Source of the DNA: CAZBWE01 sp964495465
Lineage (GTDB): Bacteria > Planctomycetota > Phycisphaerae > Sedimentisphaerales > Anaerobacaceae
DNA: 35,578 bases
Reading direction: 5' to 3'
Assembly (NCBI GenBank): GCA_964495465.1
Contig: CAZBWE010000015.1
Span: forward strand, 1-35,578
In this document: piece by piece, positions 13,127 through 20,544 of the stretch
Layout: each line of letters starts with the position of its first letter
How positions within the stretch are numbered: position 1 is the stretch's first letter
Notes under the pieces: generated by a model
What the model was told of the DNA's origin: nothing
The model's database searches: none
Seen by the model: the letters and a program-made list of their open reading frames with translations, nothing else
Made by a program: the position numbers and the translations under genes

Positions 13127-14755
13127 ATGACGGAAGAAAACACAGAACAAAACCAGTCAATCAACGAATTTGAAAGACAGCCGGTACCCAGGCAGGCGTT
13201 ACTCGGTTTCAAGAGCTTCGTCGGGATGTATGCAGGAGAACACTGCGCGGGGACAGAGCTGATGCTTGGGCCGCTTTTCGTAGCGGCTGGAGTAAGTGCG
13301 TTTGACCTTATAACGGGGCTGATTATCGGCAACGCTCTCGCTGTGCTGAGCTGGATGCTTATGTGCGCTCCGATTGCCACACGGGCCCGGCTGACGCTGT
13401 ATTATCAGCTTGAGAACATCTGCGGCCGAAAGCTGGTTACGCTCTACAACCTGGCCAACGGAGTGATGTTCTGCTTCCTGGCCGGGGCGATGATTACTGT
13501 TTCAGCAACGGCGATTGGTGTCTGGTTTAACTTTAAGATGCCGGGCCTTAACGACCTTTATCCCAACAGTGTCGGCTGGGTTCTTGCGGTGCTCGTAGCC
13601 GGCGGGCTGATAGCAATTGTTGCGGCGTATGGGTACCAGACGGTTGCTAAGTTTGCCAATATAGCCGCTCCCTGGATGGTCCTGGTGTTTTTGGCGTTCG
13701 GCTTTGTCGGCTTACGGCAGTTCATTAATGCAACAGGGGCGGACGTGAAATCAGTTGGCGACTTCTGGACCCTGGCAAAAACACATATCTGGAAAGGCGG
13801 TGCCCCGCTTCCCGGCCAGATAAAGTTTACCTTCTGGCATGTGATGTTCTTTGCATGGTTCTGTAATATGGCGATGCATATCGGGATGAGCGATCTGTCG
13901 GTTTTCCGTTACGCCAAAAAATCATGGTATGCGGTTGCTTCGGGAGCCGGGATGTATGTCGGGCACTTTATGGCGTGGATTTCCGCATCTATTTTATATG
14001 CGTATCAACTGCATCAGGACCCGAGTAATACAGACGTGCTTCCGGGTCCGCTTGCATATCGTGCGGCCGGGCTGGCAGGCATACTCTGTGTCATCATCGC
14101 CGGCTGGACGACAGCAAATCCGACAATATACCGCGCCGGCCTCGCCTTTCAGGCGATAGTGCCGCGGACATCACGGTTCAAGGTAACGCTCATTACAGGC
14201 GGAATTGCAACACTTGCGGGCCTGTTCCCTGCGATTGCTATGAAACTGCTTGGTTTTGTGGCGCTATACGGACTGCTTTTGATGCCGATGGGAGCGGTGG
14301 TTTTCGTGGACTTCTGGCTTATCAAAAAATTCGGACTCAAGAGTAACTACGCACAAATCAGCCGAAAGACTTTCAACTGGGCTGCCGGTCTGGCGTGGCT
14401 GCTCACGTTGGCAATCTGCGTCTTATTGGTAAAATCGGATTATACGTTAAAAAGTGGATTTAAACCGTTTCAAATCTACTTTGTATCTCTGCCGGGCTGG
14501 TTTATCGCAGCCGTTTTATACGTTGTCCTGAGTGCGTTTTACCAGCACAAGGTTTATTCACTGCCGTTTTCACGATTGCTTGCCCAGGGAGCAAGCTGGA
14601 TTTCGCTTATCGTCCTGGTCTTAATGGCAGTTCTGTTTGTTGCCGGGGCCGTAACTCTGGACAAGGTAAAATGGGTGTTCACAATTGTTACAATCGTGTG
14701 GTTTGTCACAGCCAGCTTGTGGATGTGGGAGAGTAATTCCGGAAGTTCAGAATAA
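13127..14755 (+). CDS. NCS1-like (purine-cytosine permease type) transporter, probable rhamnose permease
   Basis: The 542-aa integral membrane protein has about 12 hydrophobic segments. The N-terminal region (FKSFVGMYAGEHCAGTELMLGPLFV, then DLITGLIIGNALAVLSWM) and the TTANPTIYRAGLAFQ segment in the middle resemble nucleobase:cation symporter-1 proteins. It is not RhaT, FucP or an ABC system. Its position between rhaA and the aldolase, with 35- and 37-nt spacings, makes uptake of rhamnose or a rhamnose-containing compound the likely role; this is inference from context. The hydrophilic N-terminus (EENTEQNQSINEFERQPVP) is cytoplasmic in this family. Confidence 0.8.
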   Translation: MTEENTEQNQSINEFERQPVPRQALLGFKSFVGMYAGEHCAGTELMLGPLFVAAGVSAFDLITGLIIGNALAVLSWMLMCAPIATRARLTLYYQLENICGRKLVTLYNLANGVMFCFLAGAMITVSATAIGVWFNFKMPGLNDLYPNSVGWVLAVLVAGGLIAIVAAYGYQTVAKFANIAAPWMVLVFLAFGFVGLRQFINATGADVKSVGDFWTLAKTHIWKGGAPLPGQIKFTFWHVMFFAWFCNMAMHIGMSDLSVFRYAKKSWYAVASGAGMYVGHFMAWISASILYAYQLHQDPSNTDVLPGPLAYRAAGLAGILCVIIAGWTTANPTIYRAGLAFQAIVPRTSRFKVTLITGGIATLAGLFPAIAMKLLGFVALYGLLLMPMGAVVFVDFWLIKKFGLKSNYAQISRKTFNWAAGLAWLLTLAICVLLVKSDYTLKSGFKPFQIYFVSLPGWFIAAVLYVVLSAFYQHKVYSLPFSRLLAQGASWISLIVLVLMAVLFVAGAVTLDKVKWVFTIVTIVWFVTASLWMWESNSGSSE

Positions 14756-14792
14756 GCTTTACATTTGAATCCGTACTAAAGAACAGGTGGCA

Positions 14793-16019
14793 ATGAATAA
14801 GGCCCTGGCAGACCTTATAAAGATATCGAACGCAACAGGCAAAGACTCTACACTCGTTCAGGGCGGAGGCGGCAATACATCGGTCAAGACCGCTGACGGC
14901 AAATATATGTTCATCAAGGCCAGCGGCACGGCCTTGAAAGATATGAACAGCCGGCGTGGCTGGCGACGGCTTCGGCTCGAACGGGTCCTGTCGATTATAA
15001 ATGACAAATCGATAGCAAAGCTCAGCGTCAATAAAAGAGAAATCGAGGTGGTCAATCGACTGCTCGATGCCTGTGACGATAAGGTTGCAACCGGAGCCAG
15101 GCCGTCGGTGGAATCGCATCTGCACGCCTTTCTCGATAAGTGCATAATTCACCTGCACCCTATCGCGGTAGCTGCGTATGTAAATTCCAAAAACGGAAGA
15201 AAAGAATTCGAAAGGCTCTTCAAGCAAATCGAAAATCAAAAATCAAAAATCAAAAATTCCTTACCTCCCTTGTGGGTTCCTTATGCTGACCCGGGCTTTA
15301 TGCTCGCGAAGAAAATCGCTAATCTGGTAACTGCCTATCAAAAACAATCCGGTAAAAAACCGGCAATTCTCTTTCTCGAAAAGCACGGACTGTTCATAAG
15401 CACCGGCACGGCAGCCAAAGCATTACAATTAGTTCGCGAAGTCATCAGGCTCTGTAAAAGCAAGCTGCCCGCTGTGAAATCAGTCAGAATAAAAACCCCT
15501 GCCGTCAGGGACATTACCGCTGCGAAATCTGCTATCGGCAAGGCGGTTCTCAACGCAACCGGCCAAAACTTACCGGCAAGCTATTTCAAAACGACGAAGT
15601 TGATTGCCGCATTTATGGCCCGCAAAGACGCAGCGAAATTACTGAATACGCCCGCCCTTAATCCTGATGAATTGGTCTATGCAAACGGATCTGCTCTATG
15701 GATTGAAAACTATGACGTCAAGACCATCACCGGCAAGCTAAAGTCGCTGGTAAGGAAAAGACAAAAACCTGCTTCGGCATTTATAATAAAAGACGTGGGT
15801 CTTTTCGTCGCAGCCGAGAAAAAAATCGCCCCGACCATTGCCGAAATCACCGCCGGCTCGCTATTGGTTCGTATGTATGCAACAAAATTCGGCGGCATCC
15901 TCACACTCAACAAACGCCAGCAGGAATTTATCAATACCTGGGAGGCCGAAGCATTTCGAAGAAAAGTCGCAACTCGCCCCTGCGTCTCCCGACGCAAGTC
16001 GGTGCAGCGGGGCAAATAA
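14793..16019 (+). CDS. Class II aldolase, probable L-rhamnulose-1-phosphate aldolase
   Basis: The 408-aa protein contains a class II aldolase/adducin fold: QGGGGNTSVK (phosphate loop, about 23-32), IKASGTALKDM (41-51), RPSVESHLHAFL (Glu107), IHLHP (zinc ligands His120 and His122), VPYADPGF and LEKHGLFISTG (third zinc His). It resembles the aldolase half of the RhaD-type aldolase-dehydrogenase fusions without the dehydrogenase part. It should cleave L-rhamnulose 1-phosphate to DHAP and L-lactaldehyde. AGGTGG lies directly before the ATG; a GTG at 14787 is an alternative start. Residues about 147-156 come from an in-frame heptanucleotide array, and the last 15 or so residues from a palindromic sequence, so the original C-terminus was probably near WEAEAFRRK. 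Last gene of the cluster. Confidence 0.88.
   Translation: MNKALADLIKISNATGKDSTLVQGGGGNTSVKTADGKYMFIKASGTALKDMNSRRGWRRLRLERVLSIINDKSIAKLSVNKREIEVVNRLLDACDDKVATGARPSVESHLHAFLDKCIIHLHPIAVAAYVNSKNGRKEFERLFKQIENQKSKIKNSLPPLWVPYADPGFMLAKKIANLVTAYQKQSGKKPAILFLEKHGLFISTGTAAKALQLVREVIRLCKSKLPAVKSVRIKTPAVRDITAAKSAIGKAVLNATGQNLPASYFKTTKLIAAFMARKDAAKLLNTPALNPDELVYANGSALWIENYDVKTITGKLKSLVRKRQKPASAFIIKDVGLFVAAEKKIAPTIAEITAGSLLVRMYATKFGGILTLNKRQQEFINTWEAEAFRRKVATRPCVSRRKSVQRGK
15231..15258 (+). repeat. Four tandem heptanucleotides (AAAAATC type) in the aldolase gene
   Basis: GAAAATC, AAAAATC, AAAAATC and AAAAATT lie in tandem (4 x 7 nt). They encode a polar stretch (ENQKSKIKN) just before the VPYADPGF motif, in a loop that is short in related aldolases. 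The same heptamer type appears at the 3' end of rhaB (8030-8049). Confidence 0.75.
15976..16013 (+). repeat. Palindromic element at the 3' end of the aldolase gene
   Basis: TGCGTC (15981-15986) and GACGCA (15991-15996) form a perfect inner stem, and GCCCC (15976-15980) pairs with GGGGC (16009-16013). It is translated as the last basic residues of the aldolase and ends at the stop codon. Confidence 0.5.
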
Positions 16020-16033
16020 TCAGCTAAACACTA

Positions 16034-16069
16034 AAATGCGTATGTCGTCACCGGATTTTCTCGTTTTTT
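16034..16069 (+). repeat. 36-nt direct repeat, left copy
   Basis: It matches 16733-16768 at 31 of 36 positions, including 18 identical nt at the 3' end (CGGATTTTCTCGTTTTTT). The two copies lie 699 nt apart and enclose the DUF4258 / zinc-finger gene pair. Confidence 0.75.
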
Positions 16070-16086
16070 TAATTACGGTGCTTTAG

Positions 16087-16320
16087 TCAAGCGTGCGCCG
16101 ATGCAACCCGTGATGCGCGGGCAGACTGGATACTATGCACGGCATCATCATCGAAGAAACGGGCACCACAAGACCGGCACTTATAGTGACGAAGCCCCTT
16201 GACTGTCAGCCCATCCGACAGTTGACAAGTCTCTACCGTACGAGTCATCTTAACCTTTCCGCACTCCGGACAAGGCAAAGGCTCAGATATCGGTGCCTTT
16301 TTTGGATGAGATAAGGACAT
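16087..16320 (-). CDS. YgiT-type zinc-finger protein, probable antitoxin
   Basis: The 77-aa protein contains two CxxC pairs, CPECGK and CRSCGA, spaced as in the MqsA/YgiT N-terminal zinc domain (CPECGKVKMTRTVE...LRHYKCRSCGARFFDDDAV). There is no C-terminal helix-turn-helix domain, so it is a short form unlike full MqsA. The start at 16320 is chosen because a GGAG ribosome-binding site lies about 12 nt upstream; an in-frame ATG at 16383 has no such support. It overlaps the end of the DUF4258 gene by 38 nt in another frame. The pairing and the family suggest it neutralises the upstream product; this is inference. Confidence 0.8.
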   Translation of the reverse strand: MSLSHPKKAPISEPLPCPECGKVKMTRTVETCQLSDGLTVKGLRHYKCRSCGARFFDDDAVHSIQSARASRVASAHA

Positions 16321-16594
16321 AGAAAACGTCAACTCCTTCTTTCTTGAGAATCTTACCTTTGGTATAGATGTCGAATCCATCAAAGGTTAGACCCTTAATT
16401 ACATATAACCTTTCAGCTTTCCTGGTCTTCGGATTACGCGAACGCAGGATCTTGAAGATTGCCGGTGCATTAAGTATGGCCTCATAAACAAGCTCCGGCG
16501 TCAACGCATCTCTTGCCATTTCCATCTCCGCCTTTTCGGTGAAGAGGACTTTTCGTGAAATCACCAGACGTTTTATTCGGATAAGGGCATCCAT
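16283..16594 (-). CDS. DUF4258-type protein, probable toxin
   Basis: The 103-aa protein fits the DUF4258 pattern: a short N-terminal strand (VLFTEKAEMEMARDALTPELVYEAI, where the family usually has an H-A-xx-RM motif), then PKTRKAERLYVIKGLTFDGFDIYTKGKIL and a C-terminal VDVFYVLISSKK strand. These proteins have a small RelE/BrnT-like fold and are often encoded next to YgiT-type zinc-finger proteins, as here. A GAGAG site precedes the ATG, and a nearly perfect promoter starts transcription about 9 nt upstream. Enzymatic activity has not been shown for this subgroup as far as I know; RNase activity would be an inference from the fold. Confidence 0.75.
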   Translation of the reverse strand: MDALIRIKRLVISRKVLFTEKAEMEMARDALTPELVYEAILNAPAIFKILRSRNPKTRKAERLYVIKGLTFDGFDIYTKGKILKKEGVDVFYVLISSKKGTDI

Positions 16595-16609
16595 ACACTC
16601 TCAATTCTT

Positions 16610-16638
16610 ATTATACAGCAACTCGTATATTTAGTCAA
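16610..16638 (-). promoter_or_regulatory. Consensus promoter of the DUF4258 / zinc-finger pair
   Basis: On the minus strand TTGACT (16633-16638), a 17-nt spacer and TATAAT (16610-16615) differ from the sigma-70 consensus at one position. Predicted leader to the ATG at 16594 is only about 9 nt. No long inverted-repeat operator is evident. Confidence 0.75.
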
Positions 16639-16732
16639 ACAAAACGCTTAATGCCGCTCATTTAACCATTTCTGCCAATGGCCTAAACTCATCCGGAAAT
16701 AACCGACCTCTCCTCATATGCCCATACAGCCG

Positions 16733-16768
16733 AAATGAGTATGGCGTAGTCGGATTTTCTCGTTTTTT
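16733..16768 (+). repeat. 36-nt direct repeat, right copy
   Basis: Partner of 16034-16069 (31 of 36 identical). It lies in the 332-nt intergenic region between the DUF4258 gene and the dehydrogenase E1 gene. That region otherwise holds the two promoters and no gene. Confidence 0.75.
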
Positions 16769-16818
16769 CACAGATACTCAAAAAACAACAAAAATGGGGC
16801 CTCAAAAAGGTTTTGGAG

Positions 16819-16848
16819 TTGCTTTTTGGGGTTAGGATGTGCTAAACT
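16819..16848 (+). promoter_or_regulatory. Candidate promoter of the E1-E2 operon
   Basis: TTGCTT (16819-16824), an 18-nt spacer and TAAACT (16843-16848) are a moderate match, about 75 nt before the E1 ATG. Confidence 0.4.
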
Positions 16849-16926
16849 ACTGTTCTTTAATATTATTATCGGGGCGTTGAAAGGCGTTTTTTGCCTGCCC
16901 AGGGCCATTTTAGAGGAATTAATAGT

Positions 16927-19167
16927 ATGGATTTTTGTATCGAAGATACTCGAAAAAAGCCGCACCCGAAATTGAAAGAGCTTATTGCCGATGGGATTAT
17001 AACCCTCGAAACCGCAACCGACTGGCTCAGAAGCATTTACGAGATACGCTTCTTCGAGGAGAAAGTCTTCGAGCTTTTGGGCCAGAACATCATCAAAGGC
17101 GCTTCACATCTCTATGCCGGCGAAGAAGCGGTCGCCGTCGGAGCTGTCGCCGCTATTGAGCGAGGCGATGTAATCGGCTCGACCCATCGAGGCCACGGCC
17201 ACTGCGGAGCTATCGGCAATAAATACGCAGACAGCGAAGAAGACCGCCAGAACCACTGGAACGCAATGATGGCCGAATTGATGGGCAAAGAGACCGGCTA
17301 CTGCAAAGGCAGAGGCGGCTCGATGCACATAGCCGAGGTCCAGAAGCAAAACAACCTCGGCTCAACCGGCATCGTCGGCGGCAACCAGGCGCCGGCGGTC
17401 GGCGCAGCCCTGGCTGAAAAATATAAAAAGACCGGCAAGGTGGTGCTTTCATTTTTCGGCGACGGCTCGACCAACTGCGGCAGCTTCCACGAATCTATGA
17501 ATATGGCCTCGACCCTGAAGGTGCCCCTCGTGGCAATAATTGAGAACAACCTCTACGGGATGAGCGTCCCATACTCGGGCAGCGAAATCAACGGCACCAG
17601 AAGGGCAAGCAATATCACTGATATTGCAGAGAGATGTTATGCTTACAATATTCCAGCTATGATTGTTGACGGCCAGGATGTCGTGGCGGTATATCTGACA
17701 ATTAAATCGGCTGTCAAATGGGCAAGGTCTGAAAATCAAATGACTATAGTCGAGGCCAAGACCTATCGCTGGTATGGGCACAGCCGAAGCGACCCGCGTG
17801 CCTACCGAACCAAGGCCGAGGAAAAAGACTGGCACGACCGGGACCCTATTACCGTCCTGAGAAAACAGCTGCTTGAAGATTCGCTTTGCACAGAAAAGCA
17901 GTTAGACGAGATTAAGGACAAGGCATTTAATACAATTGAAACAGCCACAAAATTCGGGCTCGATAGCCCCTGGCCTAATCCCGCGGATTTGACAAAGGAC
18001 GTGTATGTCGATGAAACATACCCAGCTGAGCTAATCGAGTCTGAAAAAGCCGCATCCAAAAAGGTAATGCAGGCAGCCGCCGCCTTCGAGCAGGCGCTTG
18101 CCACATCCACAGCCAAGACAAAGAAAGAAGCCGGCGAGCAGGCCAGGGCCAAAATTAAATCCGAATTCGGTATGGATGTTATGACGATAGCCCAGGCGGT
18201 CTCGGCTGCACAGGCGGAAGAGCTCGAAAGAGATAAAAACGTCATTGTCATAGGCGAAGACGTCGGGCTGTATGGCGGAGCGTATCAGGCAACCCGGGGA
18301 CTATCCGCGAAATTCGGCACCGATAGAGTTATCGACACCGCCATATCCGAAGCAGCCATCACAGGCGCCGCCGTCGGTGCAGCACTTCGGGGTATGCGGC
18401 CGGTGGCTGAGATTATGTATGTTGACTTCATTACTATAGCGATGGACCAGCTCGTCCACGTCGGCGCATACAACCGCTATATGTTCGGCGGCAAGGCAAA
18501 GGTGCCGATGGTTCTGCGAACCGAAGGCGGCGTCGGCAGGTGTATCGCCGCCCATCATTCAGAATCGCTGGAGGCCTGGCTTATGCACCCGCCGGGGCTC
18601 TACGTCGTTATGCCTTCAACACCTTACGATGCCAAAGGCCTGTTAAAAGCAGCCATCCGAAGCGATAATCCCGTGGTCTTTATCGAGCACAAGGCGACTT
18701 ACGGCCAGTTCGGCCCTGTGCCGCGAGGCGACTACATCATTCCATTGGGAGTGGCAGATATCAAACAGCCAGGCAAAGATGCAACCATCGTCAGTTATAG
18801 CAGGATGGCAATGTTCTCATTACAAGCAGCCAAGGTCCTGTCTGAGCAGCACGGTATCGATGCCGAAGTAATCGATGTGCGAACTCTAAAACCGCTGGAT
18901 ATAGAAACAATAGCCGAATCGGTTCGTAAGACCGGTCGGCTGATAACCGTCAGCGAGGGCTTCGGCACCTGCGGCGCAGGCAGAGAGATAACCGGCCGGT
19001 TTATGGAATACGAATTTAGCGATGGCTCGCACGGCTTCGATTATCTCGATGCAGCCCCCGTCAACCTTGCAGCAGCCGATGTGCCGCCGCCGATGAGCGA
19101 GCCACTGGAAAATGCCAGTATTCCCAGTGTCGAGAAAATCGTCGAGGCCGTCAAGGCAATTGTATAA
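16927..19167 (+). CDS. Fused E1 alpha-beta subunit of a pyruvate/acetoin-type dehydrogenase complex
   Basis: The 746-aa protein joins both halves of a heterotetrameric E1. The alpha part (about 25-350) has IRFFEEKV, STHRGHGH, KGRGGSMHI and the thiamine-diphosphate motif from GDG (168-170) to NN (197-198), followed by YRWYGHSRSDP. A linker rich in Ala and Lys (about 370-405) leads to the beta part, starting near MDVMTIAQAVSAAQAEEL, with GEDVGLYGGAYQAT, TAISEAAITGAAVGAAL, HHSESLEAW and the C-terminal transketolase-like domain (IDVRTLKPLDIETI). It decarboxylates a 2-oxoacid and transfers the acyl group to the E2 encoded next. The start at 16927 has an AGAGGAA site; the upstream ATG at 16891 does not. 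Pyruvate and acetoin enzymes are hard to separate by sequence. Confidence 0.93.
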   Translation: MDFCIEDTRKKPHPKLKELIADGIITLETATDWLRSIYEIRFFEEKVFELLGQNIIKGASHLYAGEEAVAVGAVAAIERGDVIGSTHRGHGHCGAIGNKYADSEEDRQNHWNAMMAELMGKETGYCKGRGGSMHIAEVQKQNNLGSTGIVGGNQAPAVGAALAEKYKKTGKVVLSFFGDGSTNCGSFHESMNMASTLKVPLVAIIENNLYGMSVPYSGSEINGTRRASNITDIAERCYAYNIPAMIVDGQDVVAVYLTIKSAVKWARSENQMTIVEAKTYRWYGHSRSDPRAYRTKAEEKDWHDRDPITVLRKQLLEDSLCTEKQLDEIKDKAFNTIETATKFGLDSPWPNPADLTKDVYVDETYPAELIESEKAASKKVMQAAAAFEQALATSTAKTKKEAGEQARAKIKSEFGMDVMTIAQAVSAAQAEELERDKNVIVIGEDVGLYGGAYQATRGLSAKFGTDRVIDTAISEAAITGAAVGAALRGMRPVAEIMYVDFITIAMDQLVHVGAYNRYMFGGKAKVPMVLRTEGGVGRCIAAHHSESLEAWLMHPPGLYVVMPSTPYDAKGLLKAAIRSDNPVVFIEHKATYGQFGPVPRGDYIIPLGVADIKQPGKDATIVSYSRMAMFSLQAAKVLSEQHGIDAEVIDVRTLKPLDIETIAESVRKTGRLITVSEGFGTCGAGREITGRFMEYEFSDGSHGFDYLDAAPVNLAAADVPPPMSEPLENASIPSVEKIVEAVKAIV

Positions 19168-19200
19168 TTAACACAAAACAAGAAGGACAGGAATTTTATA

Positions 19201-20433
19201 ATGGCAAAAGAAGTCAGACTACCACAGCTCGGACAAACTATGGAAGAAGGAACCATCGTCAATTGTCTGGTCAAGGTCGGCGATGAGGTAAAAAAAGGCG
19301 ATTGTATCTTTGAAATAGAAACCGACAAGGCGACTCTGGAAATGGAATCGCCGGCAGAAGGATTCGTTAAGCACATCCTCGCCGAACAAGACCAGACCCT
19401 GCCCGTCGGAGCTGTAATGATGGTTCTCGGCGATAAAGACGAAGAAGTGCCACAAAGTTTTATCGATTCACTCAAGGGGGGAGCTCCATCCGCCCCGCCG
19501 GCCGTCGAGGAATCCACTGCTGCCGTAGAACCAGTTCAACCGGTCCCGGGGACTCCTGCCGGAGAGCTACAACCAACCCAGCCGGCGGGAAAAGCAAAAG
19601 CATCGCCGCGGGCAAAGAAATTAGCTGATGAGCTCGGCGTTGACATTACGACAGTTACCGGCACAGGGCCAGCCGGAAGAATTACCGAGCAGGATGTCAA
19701 AGACGCCGCTGCATCAGCCGGCCCCGCCGTCCCACAACAACAAGAGTCAAGAGCTGATGTAAAACTCGGAGAGACAGTGCCTCTCAACCGGCTGCAGAAA
19801 ATTACCGCACAAAGAATGCTGCAGTCAAAACGCAATATACCCTGCTTCTATCTGACCATAAAAGCCGATGTTACCGGCCTGGTGGATTTACGAAACAAAC
19901 TGAATAAAACCAGCGATGTGAAAATTTCCTACAATGATTTTATTATCAAGGCGGTCGCAACCGGCATGGAGAAGTTTCCGATTATGACCGGCCAATTGGC
20001 CGGCGATACCATCCGGTTGGCCTCATCTATAAATATCGGTCTCGCGATTGCAGTGCCCGGTGGTCTGGTTGCACCAATCGTAAAAGACGTAAATAAGAAG
20101 GATATCCTGCAGATTGCACGCGACAGCAAGGAGCTGGTTGAAAAGGCCCGCAGCAATAAATTAGCTCCGACAGATTTGGAAGACGGCTGCACCACCGTCA
20201 GCAATCTCGGCGCATTCGGGATAGATTCATTTATACCGATAGTTGTGCCGGGCCAGTGCAGTATATTGGGTATCGGACAGATTACAAATACCTGCGTGCC
20301 GGATGACGGCGGCACTATTTTTCGCAAGTTTATGAGTATGACGCTGTCAGTGGACCACAAGGTCGCCAACGGCGCTTATGCAGCCCAGTTTCTGGATTTT
20401 GTTAAAAAACAGTTGGAAGCCGCAGATTTTTAA
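19201..20433 (+). CDS. Dihydrolipoamide acyltransferase (E2)
   Basis: The 410-aa E2 has one N-terminal lipoyl domain (about 1-80; lipoyl Lys43 in IETDKATLEME), an Ala/Pro-rich linker, a peripheral subunit-binding domain (ASPRAKKLADELGVDITTVTG, about 133-153) and the catalytic domain (from about 190; KITAQRMLQSKRNIPCFYLT). The active-site motif is SVDHKVANGAYAA: His386 is present, but the Asp of the usual DHRxxDG is Asn390. It passes the acyl group from E1 to CoA. It starts 33 nt after E1 with an AAGGACAGG site, so E1 and E2 form one operon. No E3 (lipoamide dehydrogenase) gene is in the window. Confidence 0.93.
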   Translation: MAKEVRLPQLGQTMEEGTIVNCLVKVGDEVKKGDCIFEIETDKATLEMESPAEGFVKHILAEQDQTLPVGAVMMVLGDKDEEVPQSFIDSLKGGAPSAPPAVEESTAAVEPVQPVPGTPAGELQPTQPAGKAKASPRAKKLADELGVDITTVTGTGPAGRITEQDVKDAAASAGPAVPQQQESRADVKLGETVPLNRLQKITAQRMLQSKRNIPCFYLTIKADVTGLVDLRNKLNKTSDVKISYNDFIIKAVATGMEKFPIMTGQLAGDTIRLASSINIGLAIAVPGGLVAPIVKDVNKKDILQIARDSKELVEKARSNKLAPTDLEDGCTTVSNLGAFGIDSFIPIVVPGQCSILGIGQITNTCVPDDGGTIFRKFMSMTLSVDHKVANGAYAAQFLDFVKKQLEAADF

Positions 20434-20544
20434 TAGATAGGTTTTGGCGGTTGTGTTCGGATATATCCATTTAGAAAATAACTTTCGGAATAAAAAAGAA
20501 ATCCATTTATCGGGAAATAACGCCTTGGAGAAGAAAAGCAAAGG

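Noticed and set aside
15231..15258. CRISPR array
   Set aside because: The units are 7-nt tandem repeats without spacers; no spaced repeat of CRISPR size is present anywhere in the window.
16034..16768. Insertion sequence or integrative element with attachment sites
   Set aside because: The direct repeats are suggestive, but there is no transposase, integrase or tRNA gene between or near them.
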